A stretch of DNA of 64,000 bases, from assembly GCA_963070105.1 (NCBI GenBank), contig OY718804.1, forward strand, positions 7,547,817-7,611,816. The letters run 5' to 3'. Every line of letters starts with the position of its first letter. The first letter of the stretch is position 1. This document shows positions 38,111-53,539 of this stretch, piece by piece. Position numbers and translations under genes: made by a program. Origin of the DNA: Litomosoides sigmodontis. Its lineage: Eukaryota > Nematoda > Chromadorea > Rhabditida > Onchocercidae. The notes below the pieces were generated by a model. That model saw only the letters and a program-made list of their open reading frames with translations. It had not been told where the DNA came from and did not search any database.

Positions 38111-38437
38111 GCTTAGTCGATTTTGCTGTAATTTCATTTTCGACGTTTCTGCGGATCTTAGAAGTGAAAATAACGCTGTTGATTTGATCTACTATCCGGC
38201 GAGGTCTGTCAATGTCGCCATTTCTGGATTCTGAAGTCAAACAGGTCTTTTCGTTAACACATCACTGCCCATTTATGTCACTCTCTCCTGGGACGGAAAC
38301 AGGTCACTCTGCACCACTTACCCTCGTCCTGCTCCGGTCACTGCGTTTTCACAAAAATTCACTGCACTTTCCCTGTAATTTTTATTTGTCTATCAGCCAG
38401 TCCTCTAAAGATGAAAATGTCATTGTCGTGTAATGCT
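38111..38437 (+). repeat. Dispersed repeat, copy 2
   Basis: Diverged second copy of the element at 31967-32486, same orientation, lacking the internal tandem unit. The copies sit on either side of prolyl hydroxylase A. Confidence 0.78.
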
Positions 38438-39382
38438 GCAGGATGATGACTAGTGTATGCCATTGCAATTTCGTATTTCAAACTTTTTTACTCAGCAAAT
38501 GCCAACGAGTAATTAATTACTTCACGTGAGACTAAAGGATGCTTACACAACACTGCTCAAGCAAGAGGAGACGTGACGTGAAGGTCAACTTGCTTACTTT
38601 ATATTCCATCACTGCCTCATTCAAAATCTATCAGCTTCTTAGACGCTGTTGCAAAGGATAAATCAGCCAGTCACTTCAATTAAAATTGTTGTTGCGTAAA
38701 TGGCGATAGGTGAGAGAAGCTCATTACGAGTGCGGTAAGTTCGTTTCAGGTTTCAGAGTGTGCAAGAAGCTCTCTGTTTACTGCTCGGTTAGTCGTGAGT
38801 GGTTAGTAGAGCGTCTCGTACGTTCCACCACAGCGCACAATGGGAAGTTTCTCATAGGGGCTCATCGCACAATCCTTTTCATTTGAGTCAAATCTTTAAA
38901 TAAGAACTATGACGTCATTTAACGCCTAATGTTACAGTAATATTAGGCGAGAAATAGTTCGAAAACTTCTAACACTAAAAATACACCAATTCTTTTTAAG
39001 AAATTCTGTCCAGGCAATCTGTCAGGTCATACTGCACTCTCGTAGATATTCCTCCTCATTTTTTTTATCAGTTTATTCCGTAAATTCCAAAAAGAGCAAC
39101 TGAGGTGACAGCATCACCTGAAGAATTATAGCAGTGTTGCCGTTATAAGTGCGTTATGTGAACACTTGAAAGAGTGAAGACGATACGATACCTTCAGGAA
39201 CTTCCTTTCAAAAGTCGGAATGATAAATCGATCGTGCGAAATGAACGATTCATTTTCCAGTCGTTGGTGCGGTTAAATGACTGTGTGAAACAGGTTTCAA
39301 TTCTCAAGTGATGTATGTACTCTTCGAGCGTCATGCCTCTTCCTTCGTTATTTCGATACCTTTCCGAATCATTTTTTGCAAC

Positions 39383-39778
39383 CATAACTCTTTCAGCGTG
39401 TGCGGTAGCAATTTCTTGATAAAATATCGCGTTTCAACAATTTCCGACTCATAAACATACACGCAGAGATATTTGGCGGTGAGTTGTTGCAGCATCCGAC
39501 ATTCCTGATACAACGGTTTACTGCTCAATGATAGCAGTGAGGGCGGTAATGTCAGCTTGCACAGGCACCTCAAATTACCTTAAATTGAGCTGCTATAACT
39601 ATTAATGATTGACTGCATTATGCACAACGTTCGCTATTATCAAGTGTTGCATTATGCAAATTTTCCTCACTTGCGTTTTACGAATTCATAATTGTTTTTC
39701 GGTGTAGTGTTTGCACGTCAGAAAAGTCAGTTCAACTGCGGCAGACGTGTAATTTGTTGTTGACATCGGCTTTTCACC
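39383..39778 (-). pseudogene. Duplicated fragment of F-box gene (part of exon 4 plus intron 3)
   Basis: A 396-bp segment matching 29445-29840 at a constant offset of 9938. The only mismatch I found is T at 29790 versus C at 39728. It covers the 5' two thirds of exon 4 and about 200 bp of the upstream intron. It lacks the exon end, its donor site and all other exons, so it cannot encode the protein by itself. The near-identity means a recent copy, or an assembly artefact. Confidence 0.93.
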
Positions 39779-41040
39779 AAAATCATTTTCCAAATCATTC
39801 TCAACATTTTTTTTTCCTCGGACGAAGACGAAGTTTAAAGTTCGCTGCAATCATTTGGCTCTCAGTTCGTTCGTTAGTTTGTGCTTGAAGCTAAGAGCAG
39901 CGCTAACTTCAGATGAAATCTGGAAGAATCATTTAATTGTACATGACGTGATCTTCCGCGTATCTTCCTTGCAATGAACTTATTGCTAAAATTGTATAGA
40001 TGAGAAGCAAACATAATTCAATGAGAAAAGTCATGTGGAAGTGGAAGTCACTGGAATTTTCCAAAATTTAGGTCATGCGCGGCAAGAGTGAGCGGTGCTG
40101 TCCCAATTTACTTCCTCACTGCTCCCTTCAGTTTTATGTTCCGCTTCCCACGCGGCAGTTGGCTTATTACTTCCCGCATGTCTGATGATATTTATCCGTG
40201 CAAATTACATCATTGCATTGCGTGAACTTCACGTTTCCTAACATTACAAATATTTACTGAAACCACGCAGACATGGGAGGTGGAGGAATGGGTCCTAGAA
40301 GCTAAGCTTCGGTGAAGCGCTAGGTGGTCGTGGAATGAGCAAGCGTTGCACAGTGGGATCACTTCATCTGTGGAGGGAATGGATGACCCTGCGGGACGTG
40401 TTGGATGCGATCACGGAACTGCTGCTAGCTGACTCCACAACATCTTCCTCGCTCCACTCGATGCACTTTGCGGGAAGAGGAAGGAACGGGCACGGGCAGC
40501 ATGGATGGATTCCCTTCCCTCCTACCCTTCATTTTAACACTTTCGGGTCACATCACTACTCCCTCTCTCTTTCTCTCTCTCTTCCCTCAGATTTAAATTC
40601 TATTCCTCAAATTTATTCCCATTGATTTCATTCAACTGCTCCTTCCCCTCTATCCCTCTTCCTCTAACTGTTTTACTTCTAATTATTACTTATTGTAATC
40701 TCTGATTGCATTTAGTTTTTATTTAAAGTTCAAAATGGAAGTTACTTCGTCGTAGTTGCATGCTTGAGCGGTGCAAATGTACGATTTCAGTCATTCCTGT
40801 AGTTTTATTTCTCGTGGAAAAAGCTATGATATTATTCGATCTAATCCTTCTGTTCATTGCAATCTCATTGTGATGGAATTAACAGTGGATTGACGAAGTT
40901 GAATTTTAACAAATTGAAGAAATCAAGTGTTAACATTCTACGGCTGTCACACTAACTCTTTTATTACAACATATTTGTTGTAAAAGTATTCGGACATAAT
41001 CATTCTCCAGCATTCCAGTACTTCCTGTTTTCCAGAGCCA

Positions 41041-44000
41041 ATGATGATAGCTGCCGTGGTGTTGCTCGTGGCGCTACGGAGTGCTGTTGCACATGCGGAT
41101 TTATTTACATCGATCGCCGAAATGGAACAACTTTTAGAAGCGGAAAAGAGAATTCCTGATTTGTTGGATCTGTACGTGGAAAGGTTTCAACAACGTCTAA
41201 ATGAAATCAAACAGTTTGTTTTCTTCATTTATATTTGAAATTTTAAGGAATTTTTTAAAAGATTGCACAAGTCAAATTATGAAAATAATATGCTTCTCTG
41301 ATGTTGGAACGTGCCAAGTTATACTTGAGTCATTTTTTTGTTATTACATTTCATTATAAATCTAGTAGTTTGGAGACTAATTAATCGCAGATGAATTCAA
41401 TTTGAATTCCTGAATTGCAGTGGTTTCTCATAAGGTTCAAATTCTTCCTTTTCAGGCTTTCAATGGGGAAAAAGCAGCAGAACAATCATAGTCTAGCAAG
41501 TGATATACGGATGCTGACCAATCCAGTCAGCGCTTATTTGTTTATTAAAAGACTGATTGATGAATGGAATAATGTAAAACGATTGACAGGGAGTGATATT
41601 GCTGAGGAGTTGCTGAGGAAAATTTCGGAATTGCGAGCAATGAATTATGTGAAAAATCCTACTACGGTACTATCTCTTCATAAATTAGGCCCCTAAGTTA
41701 TCCAACTCCGTGGCAACTTCTTATTTGCATGGGGAAAAGTTAAATTTATTATAGTCATGGTTTTTGTATGATTTATGAAAATTTATATGGTGAATTTTCA
41801 GTAGTTTTTTAATGACAAAATTGGACAAATGACCTCCTGCTGCAAATGAGATACATTTTTGAGGAAGATTTAATTGGAGCTGCGATGGCCTTACTTCGAT
41901 TACAAGACACCTATCGATTGGATGTTAAAGAAATAGCCGATGGGAAAATTTTGAATGCTCCTGTCGTTCAACCATTTACAGGTTTTTAAAAACACATACA
42001 TGAAATGAACACACCAATTCTTATATACCGACCGGTATTGATCATATTTAGGAGGAGGTTTAGTCAAGATATTCAAGTACCATTTTCAAATTTTAAAATA
42101 AAATAGTCGAATTACTAATTAATTGTTTAGAAATGTATTTGGTTATTTTCCTTTTCCTCTGATTGTCGATAGATCCATAAAGATTATATATTAGATATTA
42201 AAAAGGATTACATTTCGGTTTTCTTTAATTAGCATTTTTACTGAGAATAGGGAAATATTATAATTTGTGTAGGAAAAAATTTAGTAAATTTCCAGCGAGG
42301 GATTGCTTTGATATTGGTCGAGCAGCGTACGATATGAATGATTATTATCATACTCTAATATGGATGGAAGAGGCGCAGGAGCGTTTACGAAATGAAATGC
42401 CACATGAAACTGTAGAATTAAAGGAAATTTTAGAATATTTAGCATTTGCACTTTTCAAACAAGGAAATCTGAAACGTGCTTTATTGCTTACTGAACAACT
42501 GCATAAAATTGGTAATTATTCTTCTGATATTAATCACCTTAAATTTAATTTTGAAATTTTCAATTGAATTAATTTGCTCGGAAGTATTAGCCCGTACATA
42601 AAATTGTGATCAGGTAATCTTTGTTAAAGATTTATTGAAGATATAAAAAATTACGCTAGTCGAATTGTGAAGTCACTTTTCATAATCGATGTGTTCCATA
42701 ATTAAAATGAAAAATAAAATAAAATAATGTCTCTTTTCATCACAGATCCGAATCATCCGCGGGCAAAAAACAACATCAAATGGTATGAGGATTTGTTGGC
42801 TGAGGAAGGTTTGAAGCCCATTGATTATCGGCGAAATATTCCACCGATAACTAATCCCCGTCCAGCGAGTGGTCTGGAAACAAAGGAGCACAACATTTAC
42901 GAAGCCTTATGTAGGAATGAAGTACCTGTGGTAACGTTTTATATTTTACTCACATTTAAGCGAAATTATTTTCGCAAATATTTCACACAATATAAATGAC
43001 ATTTGGAAATTAAAAAAAAGATACATGATGTCAAACAGCCATTCGACTTTCAAACAGCATAATAAAGAGGTGAATTTAAAGCGATAGTTGTACAGTAGGT
43101 ATGAAACGCTTTGTGCGATCTCATTAATCACATAAAAAAAAAGAAAACTGTGCAGAAGATAGAAATATATACAAACAGAGAGTGAAGGTTTGTTCGTAGT
43201 GTAAAAGTTCCATGAAAAGAATAAACCTTTTATTTTTATTCTTAATTAATTGGAAATTCTAGAAAAAAAAAGCGATGAACTTCTGATGACCTTTGGAATT
43301 TTTTAATTTTTACTTAAAAGGTTTTGTTGATCAATTTGTATTTCTTTGTTTACTTACTTTTTTCACTTAAAGCATAAAAATTTTCAGAGCGTTAAAGCAA
43401 CTTCAAAGCTATACTGCTATTACAAAATGGATCGTCCATTCTTGCGTTTAGCACCTTTCAAAGTTGAAATTTTGAGATTCAATCCTCTTGTCGTATTGTT
43501 TCGTGATGTTATATCAGACGATGAAGTAAGAATGATCCAAATGCTGGCGACACCGAGGGTATTTGTTGCTTTAATAAGCTTTTCTTTTTATCCTTTATTC
43601 TTACTTAAGGAACGTTACCTTTGAGTTCGTCTTTCTAATTTTGTATTCTCAATTATCGCTTTTAATCATTTTTATTATTTTTACAGTTACGAAGAGCTAC
43701 CGTGCAAAATTCGATAACTGGTGAACTTGAAACAGCATCGTACCGGACAAGTAAAAGGTTATTTGTTCATAATATATTCATAATTTGAGGCAACATTTGA
43801 AAATACATGATAGTCAATTTGAATTGATGATAATCATTGAGATTTGGCCCATTTGAATTTGAAGAATTAATCATTTTCAAAATTATGCTGTATCATATTT
43901 CAAGTGGGTGCCTGCATTACTGTAAATATTAGAAAGGAACTGCGAGATTGCACTTTATGGAACTTCATGAAATTATTTAGATTTCTTTTTTATGTCGTCT

Positions 44001-45475
44001 TCGTTAGTTGGGAAATATGAGGAGAAAAACGAATGATTTGTCGATTTATTTATAGTGCATGGTTGAAAGATGAGGAACACGACATTGTTCATCGTATCAA
44101 TAGGCGAATTGATATGATGACTAATTTGGAGCAGGAAACTTCAGAGGAGTTACAGGTTTGTTATTTTATTTAAAATCTAAACCTTAAATTATTAATAGTC
44201 ATGGACGCTTTTTTGCTGCTGAGCTGATTTATGACTTGTTAAATTCCAGATTCATCTATAAAGTTTGCATTGCTGAAAGATTATTGAGGATCTTTAAAGA
44301 GATGTCTGACTTTGAAGTAATATTTTAAGATTAATCGAGGATTCACATTGTTTAAATTCTGCGGTTACCAAAGTGACAGTGCTTTTTTTGTACAGTTACT
44401 TCTACTGTTTCTAATTTCTCATGAAAAGTAAATGTCAGGTTGGAAATTATGGTATTGGTGGTCATTACGATCCTCATTTTGACTTCGCTAGGGTCAGTTC
44501 TTTTTTTTGGTTGATTGCTTGTCTTAATTTTTTTAACACTAATTTATTTTTTTAATTTTTAATGGGTATTTTATTACGCTGAAATAACTATCGTCTTTAT
44601 TCAGAGAGAGGAAGTGAACGCTTTTGAATCATTGAATACAGGAAACCGTATGGCAACACTGCTATTTTATGTGAGTGTTCAGTTCATATTTCATAAACGA
44701 AACTTAGAAAAGTGAACGTTTACTCTTCAATTTATGTGATGGTTTTTTAGTTTTCCTCTATGAAATTCAAGTCTTCTAAAATTTTTTATTTAACTTTGAT
44801 ACATTAATAATTAATTCGAATTTTAAGTAGGGCTTTTAGGCTATAGTTTTTTTTAAATTTCAGTTTGCTTATTGCTTAGTTTTCTCGAATCCTTGAGTCT
44901 ATAACTTTTTCTGAAAAAAGGTTATTTCTTAAGTGGAATTTTAAAAAAAGCTACAGATGACGCAACCTGAATCAGGAGGTGCTACAGTATTTACAGACGT
45001 CAAAACAGCAGTTATGCCTTCCAAAGTCAGCCATTTCTACTTGATTTGACTAGTATTAGAATTTAAATTTCCATTTTTTCGATTGGAAATGTTATTCGTA
45101 TTGAGAAATTGAAGATGAATATTTGATTTGGAATTTCTTGAAAAACATTTTTAACTAAAATAGCAGAGATTGAAGAAAAATCTCAAATTCGAAGTTTGCG
45201 TAACTTTCAGATCGTTTAAGATAAATTCCAACATGAAATTTACAAGCAGATTTTTGAATTAAAGAAAATCCTTGCAGAACGATGCATTATTTTGGTACAA
45301 TTTATTGCGCAGTGGTGTGGGTGATTTGAGAACACGTCACGCTGCGTGTCCTGTATTAACTGGTACGAAATGGGTGTCAAATAAATGGATACATGAACGT
45401 GGTCAAGAATTTCGAAGACCTTGTGGCTTAGAACTATCAGTGGAAGAACAATTTGTAGGCGATCTAGGTGCTTAA
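41041..45475 (+). CDS. Prolyl 4-hydroxylase alpha subunit, paralogue B
   Basis: Exons 41041-41213, 41456-41666, 41864-41981, 42296-42511, 42746-42930, 43388-43558, 43687-43757, 44056-44155, 44439-44492, 44605-44670, 44957-45025, 45278-45475; 543 residues. Same enzyme class and domain order as paralogue A. All 11 introns fall at equivalent places in the same phase (2,0,1,1,0,0,2,0,0,0,0), so the pair arose by tandem gene duplication. Signal peptide about 1-17 (IAAVVLLVALRSAVA), then ADLFTSIAEMEQLLEAEKR. Iron ligands H428, D430 (PHFD) and H499, and lysine K509, are present. The protein ends VGDLGA without A's basic tail. TTTCCAG six bases before the ATG is a likely spliced-leader acceptor. Codons are more AT-rich than in A. 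Confidence 0.95.
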
Positions 45476-46988
45476 ATTCTACTAAAGTTTTGAAATGCAT
45501 TGAAGAAATTGTCTGAGAATATGTTTAATGAAAACTTTCAAACTTCCAATGTAATTGTTGCACTGCCTACACTGATATCACATCACTGAAATAATGCGTT
45601 CAACTATTGGAGCTATTTCATGTACATATAGTGTGCCTTGAAATGTAAATTATTTTTTTTTTAAAGCCTCAGCAATAATTCGACATTATTTCGCTGCAAT
45701 TTGCCAATGTAACTAGAAAACAATTTCAATTAGTTATAATTGTTATTCTTTTTCTCTTCCTCCTCTCTTTCTCCCTATCTCTTTCTGTTTCTGTTTTTCT
45801 TTCGATTATGATCTTTCTGTCTCATTTTTCTCATAAATGAGCCACAAATCATGTAACTGAACATAAAATTAGCCATAATATTGATTGCATTTGACTTTTT
45901 TTTGCTTGTTATGGGTTACTCTATTTACTTAATATCTCAGTTCGAAATGATTTACTGAATGTGAGAGATCGATGACAGATCAGATTTGTTATGGAAAAAG
46001 AAATATGGCATAAACATATCTCTCTTCACTTATTTAGCAGGTCAAATATTAATTTATCTTCCATTGAATATTATCTTTCATGAGTATTATTTTTTATCTC
46101 TCCGTGTTACGCGTAACGTGTGTTAGGTAAATCTATTATATTTAGAAAAATATGCGTTTTTTTTTACTTTGCTGATGTAAAATATGTTTTTTCCTTTCCA
46201 ATGAGCACACATGTTGATGCCTTAACTATCATTTTTTTTGCATGATTTTAATCATTTCTACACTTGCTTGATAAATCACTTTCCTTTCTCATTACACTTA
46301 GCACGTCATATATTCACGGATTTTTTTAATACTCCGTTGGATGGCTTGTTCAGCTGTGATAATTAGAAAAGAGGGAATTATTTAAAATTGGGCTTTCTTG
46401 TCTGCTAACTGGAGCAAATAGTCCAGTAACATTAAAGATTTTTACATGGGAAATTTCTAGCCAAATGAAGCCTCCTAGTGGTAACAAACAAATGATTTTT
46501 AATTTTAATTCAGGTTTAGATTTACTCAATTTAATTACCAGGCCGTACATCTCATTTCGTTTCATTTTAAAAGTTAGTGGTACGAAAGGAAATGCTTTCT
46601 TGAAATTCAAAGGCGTACAAGGAGCCATCAGCAAACAGTCGAATGCAATCAGTTACAAATGGAAAATATTTTACGATGTAATACAATAGCATGAAGTTTG
46701 TGAGGGAATATATTAATTTTTCGTGTTGATTATTTGAGGTTGCAAATTTCGGTACCACTGAATGAACCGCTTATGTCGTAAAGCGCGCAACCGTTCATCA
46801 ATGTCAACATGGGAAACACATGGGTTGGATTTAACGTAGTACATATGAGAACTTCGTAAAATGAAGATCCCGGCGACGTGAGCTTCCTTTGGATTTGGTT
46901 GAGGGGGGGCGGTGGCGTTCAGGGGTGTACGTGTGGGGATGACGTGAGATCATGAATAGATGATGCGTGGTAAATTAAGGGTGTTGGC
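45476..46988. other. Intergenic region before TMED2
   Basis: AT-rich, with long T-runs. At 46363-46689 about 109 plus-strand codons are open and a minus-strand frame of 94 codons overlaps them (see findings). A G-rich patch at 46880-46950 just upstream of TMED2 could be promoter-related. Confidence 0.5.
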
Positions 46989-48470
46989 ATGCTGGTCGGC
47001 TTGTTGCTGACTGTTTACTCTGTGGCGGAATCAGCTGCTTACTTTATACACATTGATGCAAATGAGGAGCAGTGCTTCTTCGATCGGGTAACGGCTGGCT
47101 CTAAAATGGGTTTGGTATTTGAAGTTGCTGAAGGCGGATTTTTGGATATCGACGTTAAGGTTACTTTTACATGTTCTCGATTATTTGTGCAACTCATTAA
47201 AATGATTTATGAATTGCTCTTTATTGAATAAATGGCAATAGAGGTTCCTGTTTAGAACGATCAATCATCGATGTTGTTTGCTGTTAGGTTCACCGATGTT
47301 TAATGAATTCCGACCATGATTCTCCTTTTAGATTATCGGCCCCGACGATAAAGAAATCTACAGAGGAGAGCGAGAAAGTTCGGGCAAATATACCTTTGCT
47401 GCACATATGGATGGAGCTTATACGTACTGCTTTGGAAATCAGATGTCAACAATGACTCCAAAAGTGGTCATGTTTTCGATGGAAATTGCGCAACTTGGAC
47501 AACCAATAGCTCATGAAGCAGGACAAGGTGGCGGTAATGATTCCTCAGGTAGAATATTGTTTTCGGTTTTCCGATTTATTTGCTTTCATGACTGATGCAT
47601 GTGTTTGGGTTTAAAAGTACAAAAGTTTAAAGTTTAAGGTAAAGTAGGTTTAAAAGTCCCGAAAAGTACACTTTTGAACTGTTTCCGCTTTTTTTTATAT
47701 ACTGAACATAGGATAGCTTTCAGCTGATAACCTTAAGCTGGAAGAAATGGTGCGAGAACTGTCTTCTGCGCTGACGTCTGTTAAGCATGAACAAGAATAT
47801 ATGGAGGTGCGGGAGCGCGTACATAGGTCCAGTAAGTTTTTTTTTTTAATTTTCATTGAACTTCAATTTTTAAATGCTTTATCGTTATATTTTTGTATCT
47901 TGTTTCGTAAAGAACGTGAACTATTCAACATGTAAAACTAACTGGAATTTGAATTGATTTGGTGCTAAATGTGATATCAGGAACGACAGAATAATTCTAG
48001 AATATTCCCTTAAATATTCCTTTTCTGATCATGTCCTTTGTTGAAGCCAGGTATAAAAAATTCAAAGTTTCTGCAGACACGTAACAGTTTAACATTAGAA
48101 CTCATAAGTGATTAGGAATAAGTGAAGATGTTTTAGGGAATATTACTCAGATTACAAGTACAAATGGTGATTTTTGTTATTAGTGGTTTTCGAATGTAGT
48201 GTAATTTTGTGTCTGTATTCTTGAATTCAAATCTTGAGATGAATTATTGGACCGTCCATCATTTGTATGTAATTAGCATTAATTTTCGGTAGGTTGGAAG
48301 ATACGGGCTCTTTTTGATTTGCTTCAGTGAGATTTTGTTTTGCAGTAAATGAGAACACAAATTCAAGAGTGGTTCTATGGGCTATCTTCGAAGCTGTGGT
48401 ACTTGCCTCGATGACGGTTGGACAAATATTTTACCTAAAACGATTTTTCGAAGTTCGTCGGGTTGTATGA
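46989..48470 (+). CDS. sel-9: p24-beta cargo receptor TMED2 (emp24/GOLD family)
   Basis: Exons 46989-47159, 47332-47548, 47724-47831, 48346-48470; 206 residues (family about 200). Type I membrane protein that cycles between ER and Golgi in COPII/COPI vesicles and helps sort secretory cargo. Seen in order: signal peptide about 1-16; GOLD domain with its two cysteines (EEQCFFDRV and AYTYCFGN); coiled coil ([14 protein letters not shown]); one membrane segment near residues 176-196; and the tail [11 protein letters not shown] with the FF vesicle-coat motif and terminal VV typical of TMED2. sel-9 is the C. elegans member; the symbol is given on this match. A poly(A) signal lies at 48919-48924. 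Confidence 0.94.
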
Positions 48471-49096
48471 AAAATGAACGGTTTTATTAGTAAATTGTCT
48501 GGAGTATTTTATTTCAGGCATTCTATATGAAAAAATAAGATGCCTTTAAGATGCTTAATGAGGTCATCACTGCTTACAAAAGCTCTTCATAAACATAACA
48601 GGATATGGTGTAGATGATTTCTCTTGTAGCGGTGAGAGATTTGTTAATGTCTTTTTTTCGAAATGGCCTCCGAAATGACTGAAAATCATTGACGAGGGAG
48701 GAGTAGATCTAAGATGCATTCAGCTAAGCCACCGTTAAGAGTAGATGTAATTTTTAAGGCCGCTCATTCGATTTTAATACTTTTCTACGATTTTTTTGGT
48801 TCATTGCATAATATTCACACTAATGTTTAAGCTGGATTTTGCTCAGCAACTTTTTAAAAATAATTGGGCGGTAGGAGCATTTGCTTTTGCAGCATTGTTT
48901 TTGTTGTATTTATGGTTCAATAAATTTCTGTGTTGTAAATGATAATGAAATTTTTGCGGAATGGGGTTTATAGGTATAAAATCTTAGTTTTTTCAAGTTA
49001 AAAGCATGTTTTTAAACTCGTGGTTTTTATATTGGTAGATCTTCGGGCTAAATTTTGAAGTCATCGATATATTGCATTGAGGAAATTTTTCTTGTT
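48471..49096. other. Convergent 3' region of TMED2 and the kinase gene
   Basis: Holds the TMED2 3' UTR with AATAAA at 48919-48924 and the presumed kinase 3' UTR on the other strand. No further gene is seen. Confidence 0.6.
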
Positions 49097-51699
<2,603 letters not shown>

Positions 51700-52021
51700 C
51701 TTCTCAGATGGAAGATGTTAAGGTGCAACTGCGCACCAATGTCCAATTAATATGTAATGAACTGAAATGACTTTACATACTTATAAAATAGTAAAATAAA
51801 AAAACGAAACTTCTCCGTTGCCAGCACTTTTTGTAGCAAACTGGCAAAAAAAATGTGAGCAATAAATATTTCAATAAGCAGCACTTCTCATATATTTGCA
51901 TAGATAAATTTCCATAGTACGTGAACGTTTACGTATGAAATACTTAGTTAGCATTGCAGAGTATTTATGATAGATCTTCCAACTGCGCCATTCATTTAGT
52001 CGTTTGTGGAGCGCAGTCGCT
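51700..52021. promoter_or_regulatory. Short head-to-head spacer, candidate bidirectional promoter
   Basis: The kinase (minus) and the RING gene (plus) start 322 bp apart facing away from each other, so both promoters or outrons must fit here. No specific factor site is identified. Confidence 0.45.
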
Positions 52022-53539
52022 ATGACTGTGTGCTCAATCTGTCTGGAATGTAAGCAGCAGGATGACATGCAAAAACTACCTTGCTCACATACGTTCTGCA
52101 AAGAATGCATGTCCAAATGCTCAGCGTCACAACTTTGTCCAGTTCCATGCTGCACTCACGTACGTCACGTAAGCGTTGTGATTGATGAAGCAGATCAGGT
52201 AAAATTACTGCAATCTCAAACAGTACACATTGAGTACAAGTAGCAATCAACCATTTCCCTACATTTTATCAGCAAGATTAAAATGCTGCTCGAGAGTTCA
52301 AGAGATGGGATGCTTGCTTGAGGATGAGATTAAGAATGGAGCAATTAGTACAGAGGCTAAACTGAGAGAGCACGCGAGATACGAGTGGTTTAGGATGACG
52401 AAGAGACACAGCAAATATCCTTTGGTCAAAAATTGCCGTCGATGCTGCAACTCGAAGAGCGACAACGATGCGACGGAAGGAAAGGTTGCGTTTCCCAGTT
52501 AAGCTGCTAATTAAATGATTGACCTAAGCTTCGAGTTGAATATAACCCACCCAACCTTTTTGCAGGTGCATTTGCATGCGTGAATTCGGCACGTATGACG
52601 TTGATGGATTGTCGCCATCGTCTTTGCTTCGACTGCCTAACATCACGCATTAACGTCGCTGTTGCAGCTCGTAGATTTTGCCTCATTAATAGTTCTAAGC
52701 CAATTTAGTGCTACTGTAGTAGTAGCAGCTATTGCTGTAAGGTAGAAGTGGCAAAAATAGCAAAGAAAACTCAAATATTGCACAGAGTTACAGAAGAATT
52801 GCCGTATTGTCCTATATTTCGATGCGCTAATCGACTTACTAAAAATGAAATTGCGAAAATATCTGAGCGTGCGCCACATATGCGTAACATTTGCGCCAAA
52901 TTAATTGAGGCAAGCCCCACTGAAGCACCTGAGGAACCGCCAGTAAGTTTTTTTTTTACCTTTTCAGGTACTTTGAAAAAGCCATTCATCCTCATTGCTA
53001 ATGCAATTTAAAGCTTGGCGCTTGAACTTTAACTCTTTGCAAATAAATATTTGTTGCTAATTTAAGTACCGAAAAGAGGTCAAAATATCATTTAGGGCAA
53101 AGATGAGTGTGTGTTCTTCTGCTCGGTCTATCAATCGGAAAGTAGCATGAAGCCGATAATATTTCCATTAGCATGTACAGTTTTCGATATGGTCAGTGCT
53201 ATGATGCAAGTCCAAAGATTGACCAGAAATCGTACCGCGAATAATATCGGCGTTTACATTCGAACAACAGTTGCAGGTCTTACATTTCTATCATCAATTT
53301 TAAATTGTTGCATTTGAATATCAGTTTTGTCGATGAGATGTGTGATATCGTAAGATTTAATAGCAATTAATAATAATCCAACTTAATGATAACTTTAAGG
53401 TAAGCCGAAATACGATCCGGTAGATGTAAAAGCGATGACGAAAAAGAAAATTGGTGAAACCGATTTTCATGATCGTACTCACTTCGTGCTGGATGTTGAC
53501 AATGAGATTAAGACAATGAATCTTACAACCAATAGATAA
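52022..53539 (+). CDS. RING-finger protein, possibly degenerating
   Basis: Tentative exons 52022-52198, 52305-52497, 52566-52654, 52742-52942, 53096-53276, 53400-53539; 981 nt, 326 residues in frame. RING 1 near residues 4-45: CSIC, then PCSHTFCKEC, then CPVPC, a C3HC4-like zinc site typical of E3 ubiquitin ligases. A second RING-like stretch has DCRHRLCFDC and CPIFRC. Its expected first pair (CICMREF) occurs at 52567-52587 in another frame, with only one cysteine in the model frame. The acceptor at 52305 (CAAGAG) is weak and the intron 52655-52741 is only 87 nt. The last two exons (from GKDECVFFC) carry no domain I recognise. Either the gene is decaying or my exon joins are wrong in the middle; RING 1 and the last two exons are firmer. 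Confidence 0.55.

Larger units (their letters stand above)
37548..41040. other. Region between the two prolyl hydroxylase genes
   Basis: Contains the probable poly(A) signal of paralogue A (AATAAA near 38053), repeat copy 2 (38111-38437), the stray F-box gene fragment (39383-39778), a less AT-rich patch at 40260-40520 with a small hairpin, and a CT-rich tract near 40560-40590. The 96-codon frame at 40335-40625 has no recognisable domain and I do not call it. Confidence 0.6.

Noticed and set aside
40335..40625. 96-codon frame upstream of prolyl hydroxylase B
   Set aside because: Ends in CT-rich low-complexity DNA, has no recognisable domain and no in-phase join to the hydroxylase.
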